Under the pieces are notes generated by a model that did no database searches, was not told where the DNA came from, and was given only the letters and a program-made list of their open reading frames with translations. A DNA stretch of 64,000 nucleotides. Source: Aurantibrevibacter litoralis. Its GTDB lineage: Bacteria > Bacteroidota > Bacteroidia > Flavobacteriales > Flavobacteriaceae. The translations under genes were made by a program, and so were the position numbers. Each line of letters opens with the position of its first letter. Position 1 is the first letter of the stretch. The stretch covers positions 1 to 64,000 of the forward strand of contig NZ_JAYEEQ010000006.1 of assembly GCF_034651555.1 (NCBI RefSeq), given 5' to 3'. This document shows positions 26,689 to 34,495 of the stretch, in pieces.

Positions 26689-26722
26689 GTTATTTCAACC
26701 AATACTATAGTGAACTTAATTT

Positions 26723-26752
26723 TTGTCCCAAAAAAAGTGTTTTTTGGGACAA
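26723..26752. repeat. Perfect 13-bp hairpin
   Basis: TTGTCCCAAAAAA pairs exactly with TTTTTTGGGACAA around loop AGTG. It lies 35 bp upstream of the hip operators and has T-runs on both strands, so it could be a bidirectional terminator isolating the hip operon, or a remnant of a mobile element end. Confidence 0.7.
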
Positions 26753-26904
26753 TTGAATTTGTTACAAATATTTTCCATTAAGAAGGTGCTTATATTATTT
26801 AAAAACAATTTTTTTCCATTATGAGCATATAAACCACTCAGCACATTCCCCTCCATTTCGCGAAAAGCTATATTTCGGGCGGCAGCGCTTCCCTAAAAAG
26901 TCAT

Positions 26905-27098
26905 AAAAAATTTCTTGAAACTGACTATCCCCAAGGCAAGCCATAGGGGTATTTCGCCAGTTTCATTTTGGCCTTTGGGCCAAAAACCGAAATTTTGTAT
27001 TTCACCTCACCCGGAACTGCAAAAAGACAGTTCCGACCTCTCCAAAGGAGAGGTAAATAGGAAACCCCGACCCAAGGGTCGGGGAATCTTTAGATTGA
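26905..27098 (+). repeat. Structured dispersed repeat, copy B
   Basis: Full-length copy, from AAAAAATTTCTTGAAACTG to TCTTTAGATTGA. All palindromes are intact: GAAACTG...CAGTTTC enclosing CCCC-GGC/GCC-GGGG, TTTTGGCC/GGCCAAAA, CGGAACTG/CAGTTCCG, ACCTCTCC-AAA-GGAGAGGT, and CCCCGACCC-AA-GGGTCGGGG. The open frame through it (26915-27133) also occurs in the other copies and is not regarded as a gene. Confidence 0.92.
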
Positions 27099-27533
27099 AC
27101 ACCATCCCCAATTTCTCCTTACCATTCCGTTAAGCTTTTCTGCCGTGCTAGTGAAAACCCCGGACATCGTATATCGCCTTGGCCGAAAAAAAATGGAACA
27201 AAGCAAAAAACGTTGGCAATTGTTTGATAAACAAACTTCTGAGACAAAATTGACTGAGGCCTAAAAAATCCGATATTGGTGGTTCTGTCTATCCGGCCTT
27301 TCCAGATTTTATACAGATTACGTAGAAATAAATAAGGTTTGATCTTCTCATGAATACTTTTCGACAAAATACCACAAAAAAGGAAGTCCGATGACAAAAG
27401 TACCAAGGGTTACTTGATGCATCTCAAGTAATGTAATGATCTCAAAAGATTAATAGTATGGTAAAGTATTAGTCGTACCAATATATTATCTTGAGGGCTT
27501 AATTTAAATTCAAGCTCTTAGCCAATCTATCTC
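27099..27533. other. Intergenic region with a doubtful minus-strand frame
   Basis: Between repeat B and the PHP gene. A 95-codon minus-strand frame starting at TTG (27119-27406) has a hydrophobic composition, no recognisable domain and no start signal. A second frame from an ATG farther upstream encodes about 24 residues before a stop. The two could be pieces of a broken gene, but nothing identifies it. Confidence 0.35.
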
Positions 27534-28982
27534 ATGCGACTACCATTCTCAACTGCGTTCCTGTCATCTTCTGTTTATCTATCAATCCTGTATTTAATGC
27601 TTGCATTTCAGAATTCAACGATGGCACAAGATAAACCCAACAGAACATGGCTGGCAGGAGACCATCATATTCATTCTAGATATAGCGTTGGCTGGGATCG
27701 GGAAGTGGATCCTCCTGCTCCCCTAAAAGGAGGCGATGCCATTTATCCTACGCCCATGAATGCCTTAATGGCTAAGTATTATGGGCTTTCCTGGATGGTA
27801 ACAACAGATCATGGAGGTCCCAATCACAGTAAAGTAAATCTAGAAATGGCGTATCCCGAGTTGTTGAATTCCAGAAAAGTTGTCCCCGAAGTGATTCAGT
27901 TTTACGGGATGGAATTCGATACGCCCGGTGCCGATCACTCCAGTTTAATTATACCGCATTCGCACGACGAAGCTACCCACTTACATAGCATAGAATCTCA
28001 ATTCAACAAAAGAGAACCCCACCCTGCTGATCCGAGTTGGGATACCGAACCGAGAATGCTTGAAGCCTTGAAATTCATGAATAAAATGACGACAAAACCC
28101 GTGGTTATTGCCAACCACCCATCCCGATCGGCAACAGGTTTGGGCGTGTATGGAAATGATGATCCTAACGAACTTCGGGACTGGAACGATACGGCTCCAG
28201 AAATTGCCGTAGGTATGGCGGGAGCCCCTGGTCACCAAGCTGCAACAATAAACCCGGACAGTACTTTACGCAATCGTTCCCGTGGAGCATACGGAAAATT
28301 CCCTACCATGGGAGGTTTTGATCAGATGACTGCTAAAGTTGGAGGATTTTGGTATTCGATGTTGGGCGAAGGTCGCCGTTGGTGGATAACAGCAAACTCC
28401 GACTCACATGTTCACTGGCGGGAAGGGGGTAGTGATTTCTGGCCGGGGGAATATTCCAAAACCTATGTATATGCCCAAAAAAATCACAAAGATATCATAG
28501 AAGGCATTCGAAGTGGTCGGGTTTTTGTAACCTTGGGAGACCTAATCTCAGGGCTTTATGTTCGGGTAGCCGGAGGCCATCATACTGCGGATATCGGAGG
28601 TACCATTCATAGTAAAAAGGGCCAAGACGTAACGGTTACCGTTCGCTTTAAAGACCCTGACACCCTGAATTCATGGAAACAGAACCCTAAAGTTACCCGT
28701 GTCGATTTAATAATCGGGGAAGTAAGCGGTGCGGTTAGGGATAGAAATAGCGACAACAATCCTACCACACAGGTTATTGAACGCTTTACAGAGTCTGATT
28801 GGAGCGTAAATGGCTCATTTAGGGAAATAACTTATACTATTTCTAACCTTAGAAAAAAAAGTTATATCCGAATCAGAGGTACGAATAGTACTGAACTGGA
28901 ACCTAGAGAAGATGAAAAAGGCGAGAGTCCATGGGATGAACTATGGTTCTACGCTAACCCTATTTTTATTGATATTGACTGA
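27534..28982 (+). CDS. Secreted PHP-domain phosphoesterase-like protein
   Basis: 482 residues with a signal peptide (SSVYLSILYLMLAFQNSTMA). The PHP metal-binding motifs are visible: GDHHIHSRYS near 42, TTDHGG near 95, the H-rich IIPHSHDEATHLHS, VVIANHPSR near 200, and NSDSHVHW near 285. A beta-rich domain follows (VTVTVRFKDPDT, VDLIIGEVSG). It probably hydrolyses a phosphoester in the periplasm or outside the cell; the substrate is unknown. Copies of the dispersed repeat lie 436 bp before and 3 bp after it in the same orientation. Confidence 0.9.
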   Translation: MRLPFSTAFLSSSVYLSILYLMLAFQNSTMAQDKPNRTWLAGDHHIHSRYSVGWDREVDPPAPLKGGDAIYPTPMNALMAKYYGLSWMVTTDHGGPNHSKVNLEMAYPELLNSRKVVPEVIQFYGMEFDTPGADHSSLIIPHSHDEATHLHSIESQFNKREPHPADPSWDTEPRMLEALKFMNKMTTKPVVIANHPSRSATGLGVYGNDDPNELRDWNDTAPEIAVGMAGAPGHQAATINPDSTLRNRSRGAYGKFPTMGGFDQMTAKVGGFWYSMLGEGRRWWITANSDSHVHWREGGSDFWPGEYSKTYVYAQKNHKDIIEGIRSGRVFVTLGDLISGLYVRVAGGHHTADIGGTIHSKKGQDVTVTVRFKDPDTLNSWKQNPKVTRVDLIIGEVSGAVRDRNSDNNPTTQVIERFTESDWSVNGSFREITYTISNLRKKSYIRIRGTNSTELEPREDEKGESPWDELWFYANPIFIDID

Positions 28983-28984
28983 AT

Positions 28985-29202
28985 AAAAAATTTCTTGAAA
29001 CTGACTATCCCCGAGGCAAGCTATAGGGGTATACTTCTACTGCGCTCAGTACGGGTTTCGCCAGTTTCATTTTGGCCTTTGGGCCAAAATCCGAAATTTT
29101 GTATTTAACCTCACCCGGAACTGCAAAAAGACAGTTCCGACCTCTCCAAAGGAGCGATAAATAGGAAACCCCGACCCTAGGGTCGGGGAATCTTTAGATT
29201 GA
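28985..29202 (+). repeat. Structured dispersed repeat, copy C (long variant)
   Basis: Begins two bases after the PHP stop codon. It contains a 23-bp insertion (29033-29055, CTACTGCGCTCAGTACGG core) after the first hairpin, homologous to one in copy D. Its fourth hairpin reads ACCTCTCC-AAA-GGAGCGAT (29140-29158). It ends in the perfect palindrome CCCCGACCCTAGGGTCGGGG and AATCTTTAGATT. The next 200 bp before the FAD gene hold nothing recognised. Confidence 0.92.
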
Positions 29203-29408
29203 AACAGGGTTGTAAGATTTTAGAAAGAAGAAGAAGTTATTGGGTCTTCTCCCCAAAGAAATAGTACACCACCCGCACTGGATTAAAGTGAGCTTAGCAA
29301 TAATTAGTGTAAACCCTTTTATCGCATAGTCTGAAATGGCTTTTTAGGTGGCTCAAAGAATTCCGTTTTTAGTGGCTCCCTTTGACCGTTTTTTGCCAAC
29401 ACATCAAC

Positions 29409-30776
29409 TTAAGAACCATCGAACACATGGTTTTTAAGATACTCGTTTACGAACTTTTTTTTAGGATCATAGCTTTTAGCAAGTGCTACAAAATCGGAGT
29501 GCTTGGCATACCTGCTTTGCAGGGTTTTAGCATCTAGTGTAAATAATTTCCCCCAATGAGGTTTAGGCTGATAGGGAGCCAAAGCCGCTTCAATCTTTGG
29601 TAACAACGCCAATACTTCCTTGGTTTTTTGTTTCCACGTGGTATGAATGGTAATGCAATCTTGCTGATAACAAGGACTCATCCAAAAATTATCTGCCGCA
29701 ATGGTACGTATTTCCGAAATTAAAATATGCGGAAAGATCTCCGCTTTCATTTTCTCAATAGCCATTATAGCCGCGACGGCGTGTTCACGGGGAATATAGT
29801 ACTCCGATTGTAATTCTTCCCCTGCACTCGGCATAAAACCCATTTTAAAATGAGGTAACCGATCGTACCATGGGCCTGGAATACCCATTTGATCGGTACA
29901 ATTTTCAGCCGAAATAGAAACGATAGGGTGTATGTGTGCCGTTGCTGCCTTAGCACCATAAAAATCATGCCCTAAATCTGCTACAGCACCATCCATCCTT
30001 CGTTTAATCCATACTTCACTTATTTTAGTGTCCATCCAATCGGTAAATAAACTTACGCTGTACCCACTTGCCATAATTTCATCAAAATGCACAAGTACCG
30101 ATTCTAAAGGTAAATCTAGGAAAACATCTTGCCGAACGTTATAGGTAGGCTGTATTTCCAAGGTAACTTTAGTGATTATACCAAAGGCTCCTAAACCCAC
30201 TACCACCGCATTAAAATGAGGATGATTTTTGTCTAATACAACGATATCGCCATCGGGCCTTACCATTTCTATGCCAACCACTGCTGTGGCCAAATTACCA
30301 TTGGTTACACCGGAGCCATGGGTTGCTGTAGCACAAGCTCCGGCCACGGAAATATGAGGCAAGGAGGCTAAATTATGTAAGGCAAAACCTTCTTGGTGCA
30401 GCATTTCCGCAAAATCTCCATACCGAGCTCCTGCTTCCACAGTTAAGGTTTTATTTTCAGCATCTAGCGCAATCACCTTATTCAACTTTTTGGTAGAAAT
30501 CTGGTGTTTTGGACTATCGGCAATAGCATTAAAACAATGTGTAGAACCTAATGCCTTTTGCTGATCTAGTGTCCTTACCAAGTGCTGTACCTCATCCACA
30601 GAGGTTGGTTCATGCAAGTTTTCGGCCCTGTAGCTATAATTACCGGCCCAGTTTTTTCGATCTCTCTTTTCCACCATACTTTTTGTTTTCTTATCTTCTA
30701 CACAAGAAAGAGTTGGCAGTAACATTCCTCCGGTTACCGCCAAACTTGCTTTTTTTATAAACGTTTTTCTTTGCAT
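29409..30776 (-). CDS. FAD-linked oxidoreductase (aldonolactone/alditol oxidase type)
   Basis: 455 residues from ATG 30776, preceded by AGAGG; an earlier ATG at 30866 would add 30 basic residues before the signal. The N-terminus QRKTFIKKASLAVTGGMLLPTLSC is a signal sequence with a lipobox-like end. The FAD_binding_4 domain spans roughly 20-200: STHCFNAIADS, LHNLASLPHISVAGACATATHGSG and VGLGAFGIITKVTLEI. The C-terminal part fits the ALO domain (HWGKLFTLDAKTLQSRYAKHSDFVALAKSYDPKKKFVNEYL). Relatives oxidise alditols or sugar lactones; the actual substrate is unknown. Confidence 0.9.
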   Translation of the reverse strand: MQRKTFIKKASLAVTGGMLLPTLSCVEDKKTKSMVEKRDRKNWAGNYSYRAENLHEPTSVDEVQHLVRTLDQQKALGSTHCFNAIADSPKHQISTKKLNKVIALDAENKTLTVEAGARYGDFAEMLHQEGFALHNLASLPHISVAGACATATHGSGVTNGNLATAVVGIEMVRPDGDIVVLDKNHPHFNAVVVGLGAFGIITKVTLEIQPTYNVRQDVFLDLPLESVLVHFDEIMASGYSVSLFTDWMDTKISEVWIKRRMDGAVADLGHDFYGAKAATAHIHPIVSISAENCTDQMGIPGPWYDRLPHFKMGFMPSAGEELQSEYYIPREHAVAAIMAIEKMKAEIFPHILISEIRTIAADNFWMSPCYQQDCITIHTTWKQKTKEVLALLPKIEAALAPYQPKPHWGKLFTLDAKTLQSRYAKHSDFVALAKSYDPKKKFVNEYLKNHVFDGS

Positions 30777-31154
30777 TTTTTTACCTCTTTTTGTTTTTGA
30801 ACAGCAAGCCTTGAAATGCCGACGACTAGTATTCGCTGTTGATGATCTAGCGCTGTTCTGGCTCATTTCATAACGCTCATTTGATAGGTTTTTGAAGCAC
30901 CGTTACGACTTTAAGAAATGGTTCTTAAAGTGCTCTACTTTCTATATCTACTATTTCGTTGCACAATGATTAATTCGCATTTCATCATAAATAGTGCGTA
31001 GCCTAAACCTAATGTATGAAGCCTAAATTTAGTTTAATTATTTGAAAGTAAGATCATTTTAAAAAATTGAAAAACAACCCTCTTTCGCTTTAAACTTCAT
31101 TCGTTTTTACTCATGCTATTTTTCATAAAATAAACTTAGGACGTTGTATGCCAA
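30777..31154. other. Intergenic region
   Basis: Includes the 5' extension of the FAD gene frame and about 290 AT-rich bases before the response regulator stop. No gene, repeat or RNA is recognised. Confidence 0.4.
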
Positions 31155-31772
31155 TTAGAACCTGTATTTGCTTTCTAATGCATAGCGCAGTAACTCTCCT
31201 GAACCTTGGAGGTTAAGAATGCGAATCATATTTTTACGATGCGTCTCTACCGTGGTTTTACCAATAAATAAAGTATCGGCTATTTCTTGATTGGTGTTTC
31301 CTAAGGCAATTAATTTTAAGATTTCTATTTGCCGTTTAGACAATGGGCTTACCGGTGCCTTGGCGGTTGCAATTTCGGATAAAACTAGAGACCCATCATA
31401 ATACGTACCGCCATTGTACACCGTGCGTACGGCAACTAAAAGATCTTTTAAACTTGAATTTTTTAACACATAACCCTTAGCTCCTGCGGCCAGCATTTGG
31501 TTTACCGCATCGTCCTGATCGAACATGGTAAAGGCAATAATCTTTATTTGGGGATGTTTTAATAAAATTTTTTGAGTAGCGGCAATGCCGTCCATAATCG
31601 GCATACGAATATCGGTAATGATTACATTGGGTTGTTTTAGCCCTGCCAATTTGCAAAGTTCAACTCCATTAGTAGCACTGCCTACCAGTTGGATATCGTC
31701 TTCGTGACGCAAAAAAAGTTTAACTCCGTCTACAAGCGAATTGTGATCTTCGGCAATTGCAAGTCGTATCAT
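31155..31772 (-). CDS. NarL/LuxR-type response regulator
   Basis: 205 residues. The receiver has the acidic pair in IAEDHNS, phosphoacceptor Asp in VIITDIRMPIMDG near 55, and Lys in YVLKNSS near 107. The C-terminal LuxR-type helix-turn-helix is PLSKRQIEILKLIALGNTNQEIADTLFIGKTTVETHRKNMI. It overlaps the kinase stop by 4 bp, so the two are a cognate pair. Three similar inverted repeats upstream of the kinase are candidate binding sites. Confidence 0.95.
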   Translation of the reverse strand: MIRLAIAEDHNSLVDGVKLFLRHEDDIQLVGSATNGVELCKLAGLKQPNVIITDIRMPIMDGIAATQKILLKHPQIKIIAFTMFDQDDAVNQMLAAGAKGYVLKNSSLKDLLVAVRTVYNGGTYYDGSLVLSEIATAKAPVSPLSKRQIEILKLIALGNTNQEIADTLFIGKTTVETHRKNMIRILNLQGSGELLRYALESKYRF

Positions 31773-33625
31773 GTTATCGGAATATCTAAAATTACTGTGG
31801 TTCCTTTTTGCCGGGTGGAGTCTATAGTAACTTGTCCGCCCAAATTTTCAATACGTTTTTGTATCGCATGCAGACCCAGCCCCTCTTTAGCTTTGATGCT
31901 TGAAATATCAAATCCGATACCATTGTCTTCTACCATAATGTTGATGCGATCTCCATGATGCGTTAAATAAATGATGATTTCTGATGCGCTTGCATATTTA
32001 ATGACATTGGTTATCAATTCTTGTATCATCCTAAAAATAGTAATTTCCAACGAATTATCGAGCCGCTGATTCATACTATAATCTTCAACGTATATGTTTA
32101 GTTTGTTCAAAATGGAGACTTTTGCCGCAAGGTTTCTTAGTGCCGGCAGTAAGCCCTCTTGTGCATTTACCCCGGTATTTTTGGAATGGGCTAAACTGCG
32201 CACTTTTTGGTAGGCTTCCTCCAGCAGTTTGTCTGTTTTGCTAAACAAATGCGCCGTGCCCCGCGGTCCTATTTCGGTTTGCAAATTCTCAAAATGTAAT
32301 TTTAGCGTTGCTAAAATACTACCCAAATGGTCATGCAAATCATTTCCCAGTCGTTGCCGCTCTTTTTCTTGACCCTCTAGCATGGCATCCAATTCTATAT
32401 TTTCCTGATCATGAAGCAGCTTCTCTATGTGTTGCGATTGAAGCTCTTTTTCCTTCTCCACTATTTTTTTCTTGGCCTGGCTACTTCTATAAAAAAAATA
32501 ACTCGTGGTTAATAAAAGTGCAAGGATGATAACTGTAGCAATGAGCCATATTTTATTCTGTTTTAACGATGCATTTTCCAATGCGCTTTGCTGGGTTTCT
32601 AAAATGACATTCAATCTGTTTACCTCCAGTGCATTGGCACGGTAATCTAATTGCAATCCGGATACATATGCCTTTTTTAAGAGGGTATAGGCACTATCAT
32701 GTTTACCAAGGTCGTTTAAGTAATAGGAGGAATACAAATTGAGATAATAATTCCCCCGTAAGGTATCTGCAAGATTAATATGTACCCGAGCCTTGTCTAC
32801 CAATTGCAATGCCTCCTCAAATTCCTTTTTTTTCTGTGCCAAACCGGATAAACGAATAAGTGAAAAAAATCGTGTTTCTCTATGAAAAGGATACGATTCT
32901 GATGCATTAAAGGCCATTTCATAATAGATCCTAGAGATCGCAAGCCTATTTCCCAACTCCATGCGCAAGCCCTTTTCAAAATAGATACGAGGTAGAATCG
33001 AAGCAGGAATTGTCATGCTATTTTCAAAGGCGTTTAACTCGTCGGCTAGCGTATAGTATTCGTCTTCTAGGCTACCGAGTGTTTTCGTAGTGAAAATAAT
33101 TTGGTAAAGCACACCCCAAAGGCGATCTATTTCATCTGAAGACAACCGTTTGTATTCCTCTAAATACCTCTCTTGATGTTGACTGTTTTGGGCTATTTCT
33201 ATACGGTAATATTCTAGCACCGCCTGTAAGGCTGCCTTTTGCAATACCCTATTTTTTTGACTTTTTGCCATTTTTAAGGCCTCATAAAAAAAGGCAAAGG
33301 CGTCACTCTTGGTTTTGTGATAATACAGGGCGTAATACCCTTTATTAAGCAATTGCACCACATGTGGTATTGAGGCTTCCTGCAGTCTGTTATGGCTGCC
33401 TAAAGAAAAGAAGGTAGAATCTCGTTGCCCGGCAAAATAGAGTAGATCGTGTAAGGTAGTTAACTCTTGGGCTAGATCTTTCTGAGCCACTTGGGCTATA
33501 TGCAGTTTTGCTTTTTCAAACTCCAGACTTCTCAAGTGCGCCAATACCAGATCCACAGGGTCTGCCCCGATTCCTCTGAGAAATAGGGGAAAAATTACCA
33601 AAACAAAAATGAGTTTTCGCCTCAC
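31769..33625 (-). CDS. Sensor histidine kinase with TPR-like sensor region (HisKA_3 type)
   Basis: 618 residues. An N-terminal signal (LIFVLVIFPLFLRGIGA) is followed by about 310 residues of tetratricopeptide-like helices outside the cytoplasm, one transmembrane helix (IWLIATVIILALLLTTSYFF, about 350-370), a coiled coil, and the kinase core. The phospho-acceptor His is in ERQRLGNDLHDHLGSILATL. The ATPase part shows VEDNGIGFD and EGLGLHAIQKRIENLGG. This TPR plus HisKA_3 layout is common in Flavobacteriia. The signal it detects is unknown. A candidate autoregulatory site lies 150-200 bp upstream. Confidence 0.94.
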   Translation of the reverse strand: MRRKLIFVLVIFPLFLRGIGADPVDLVLAHLRSLEFEKAKLHIAQVAQKDLAQELTTLHDLLYFAGQRDSTFFSLGSHNRLQEASIPHVVQLLNKGYYALYYHKTKSDAFAFFYEALKMAKSQKNRVLQKAALQAVLEYYRIEIAQNSQHQERYLEEYKRLSSDEIDRLWGVLYQIIFTTKTLGSLEDEYYTLADELNAFENSMTIPASILPRIYFEKGLRMELGNRLAISRIYYEMAFNASESYPFHRETRFFSLIRLSGLAQKKKEFEEALQLVDKARVHINLADTLRGNYYLNLYSSYYLNDLGKHDSAYTLLKKAYVSGLQLDYRANALEVNRLNVILETQQSALENASLKQNKIWLIATVIILALLLTTSYFFYRSSQAKKKIVEKEKELQSQHIEKLLHDQENIELDAMLEGQEKERQRLGNDLHDHLGSILATLKLHFENLQTEIGPRGTAHLFSKTDKLLEEAYQKVRSLAHSKNTGVNAQEGLLPALRNLAAKVSILNKLNIYVEDYSMNQRLDNSLEITIFRMIQELITNVIKYASASEIIIYLTHHGDRINIMVEDNGIGFDISSIKAKEGLGLHAIQKRIENLGGQVTIDSTRQKGTTVILDIPIT

Positions 33626-33773
33626 TAAAACTTGAGCATTACATTACTTTGGTGGCAACGAGGGGAGCCAAGTACGATACTTTTACCATCCTCATTTTTA
33701 AAGGTAAAATATACCGATGCCGTGTAGTTAACTGACTTTTTATCCTACATGGTTTCTACTATAAGAAATCACA

Positions 33774-33821
33774 TAAACATACTAATTTGTAACCGAATAG
33801 CAATACCCAACCATGGGTATT
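33774..33821 (-). promoter_or_regulatory. Inverted repeat site 1 and -7-like box, directed at the kinase gene
   Basis: AATACCC-AACCAT-GGGTATT at 33802-33821. On the minus strand TATGTTTA (33781 down to 33774) begins 30.5 bp from its centre, nearly the same spacing as in sites 2 and 3. Transcription would start near 33767 and read toward the kinase gene at 33625. This suggests autoregulation, which is inference. Confidence 0.5.
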
Positions 33822-33873
33822 TTGGCCAACTGTACCATAAAGAGATTTTCGTTATGTCTTAAACCTAATGAAA

Positions 33874-33922
33874 AATCCCCTTTTATGGGTATGTTTTGGC
33901 ATGCCAAATACAACTAGCTTTA
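33874..33922 (+). promoter_or_regulatory. Inverted repeat site 2 and -7-like box
   Basis: AATCCCC-TTTTAT-GGGTATG (33874-33893, imperfect) with TAGCTTTA at 33915-33922. The distance from centre to box is 31.5 bp, the same as in site 3. Transcription would start near 33929, about 75 bp before the small ORF at 34004. Confidence 0.5.
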
Positions 33923-34003
33923 GTTCCAGAAAATACCTTGTTTTAGCTCCATACCAATGTCGTCGCCCCACCGGCGATGTTGGTATTAAAAAACCAAACC
34001 CTC

Positions 34004-34174
34004 ATGAAAAGCCTAACCCTAACTACCACCCTGCCACAATTGACTTTCGCTGAAAAAGAGCGTGTTCAAAAAAAGTATGGTTTGTCGGCGTTGGAGCTTC
34101 GCATTTTGGTATCGTTATTACAGAAATATGCGCATAAAGATTTACCGGAAATTAAAGCCCTATTTTTTGGGTAA
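34004..34174 (+). CDS. Small protein of 56 residues, unknown
   Basis: Starts MKSLTLTTTLPQLTFAEKERV and ends PEIKALFFG. Residues 15-55 look like two amphipathic helices (AEKERVQKKYGL and ALELRILVSLLQKYAHKDLPEI), typical of a folded small protein rather than random translation. An in-frame ATG at 33977 lies inside the right arm of a hairpin (ACCAA...TTGGT with TCGCC/GGCGA, 33953-33984), so 34004 is preferred. Candidate regulatory site 2 lies upstream. No family is recognised. Confidence 0.5.
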   Translation: MKSLTLTTTLPQLTFAEKERVQKKYGLSALELRILVSLLQKYAHKDLPEIKALFFG

Positions 34175-34290
34175 AGGCTTATCCTTAGACAAAAAGAGAA
34201 GTTTTCCCTGCTTTTTGTTTATGCAAGATTACCATACCTGCTTGGCGTATTTCTATTAAAGTTCCCTTTGTCCCGTCATACCGTTCACTA

Positions 34291-34341
34291 AAAATACCCA
34301 TAAAAGGGTATTTTCATACAAAAAACAAAACCTTACTTTTA
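34291..34341 (+). promoter_or_regulatory. Inverted repeat site 3 and -7-like box before the candidate small RNA
   Basis: AAAATACCC-ATAAAA-GGGTATTTT (34291-34314, 9-bp perfect arms) with TACTTTTA at 34334-34341, 31.5 bp from its centre. The predicted start is near 34348, placing the site at about -46, a usual position for a response-regulator activator. Confidence 0.55.
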
Positions 34342-34347
34342 GCGCAG

Positions 34348-34424
34348 CTAAAGCGGGGGTTGTTTGGGGGAATAGCCCTCCGTGGAGGCGTTAAAACCAT
34401 GTGCGCAATCGCATGGTTTTTTTT
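34348..34424 (+). ncRNA. Candidate small RNA with its own terminator
   Basis: The sequence between the promoter-like box and a strong terminator is about 77 nt, has no convincing open frame and is G-rich. It contains the hairpin CCTCC-GT-GGAGG (34377-34388), and the GGGGG runs at 34356-34371 could pair with other RNAs. The function is unknown. Support is the promoter-hairpin-terminator layout only. Confidence 0.4.
34393..34424 (+). terminator. Intrinsic terminator
   Basis: AAAACCATG...CATGGTTTT with an inner CG/CG pair and CAAT loop, followed by a run of eight T in total. Confidence 0.8.
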
Positions 34425-34495
34425 GTAATTCTTTTACAAAAAGCGGCTTGTTTATGCTAAATTACCTTGTTTATTACGTCAATTTTTAAAAAGAA

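Noticed and set aside
27119..27406. 95-codon hydrophobic minus-strand frame
   Set aside because: TTG start, no family, no ribosome-binding site; kept only as a remark in the intergenic entry.
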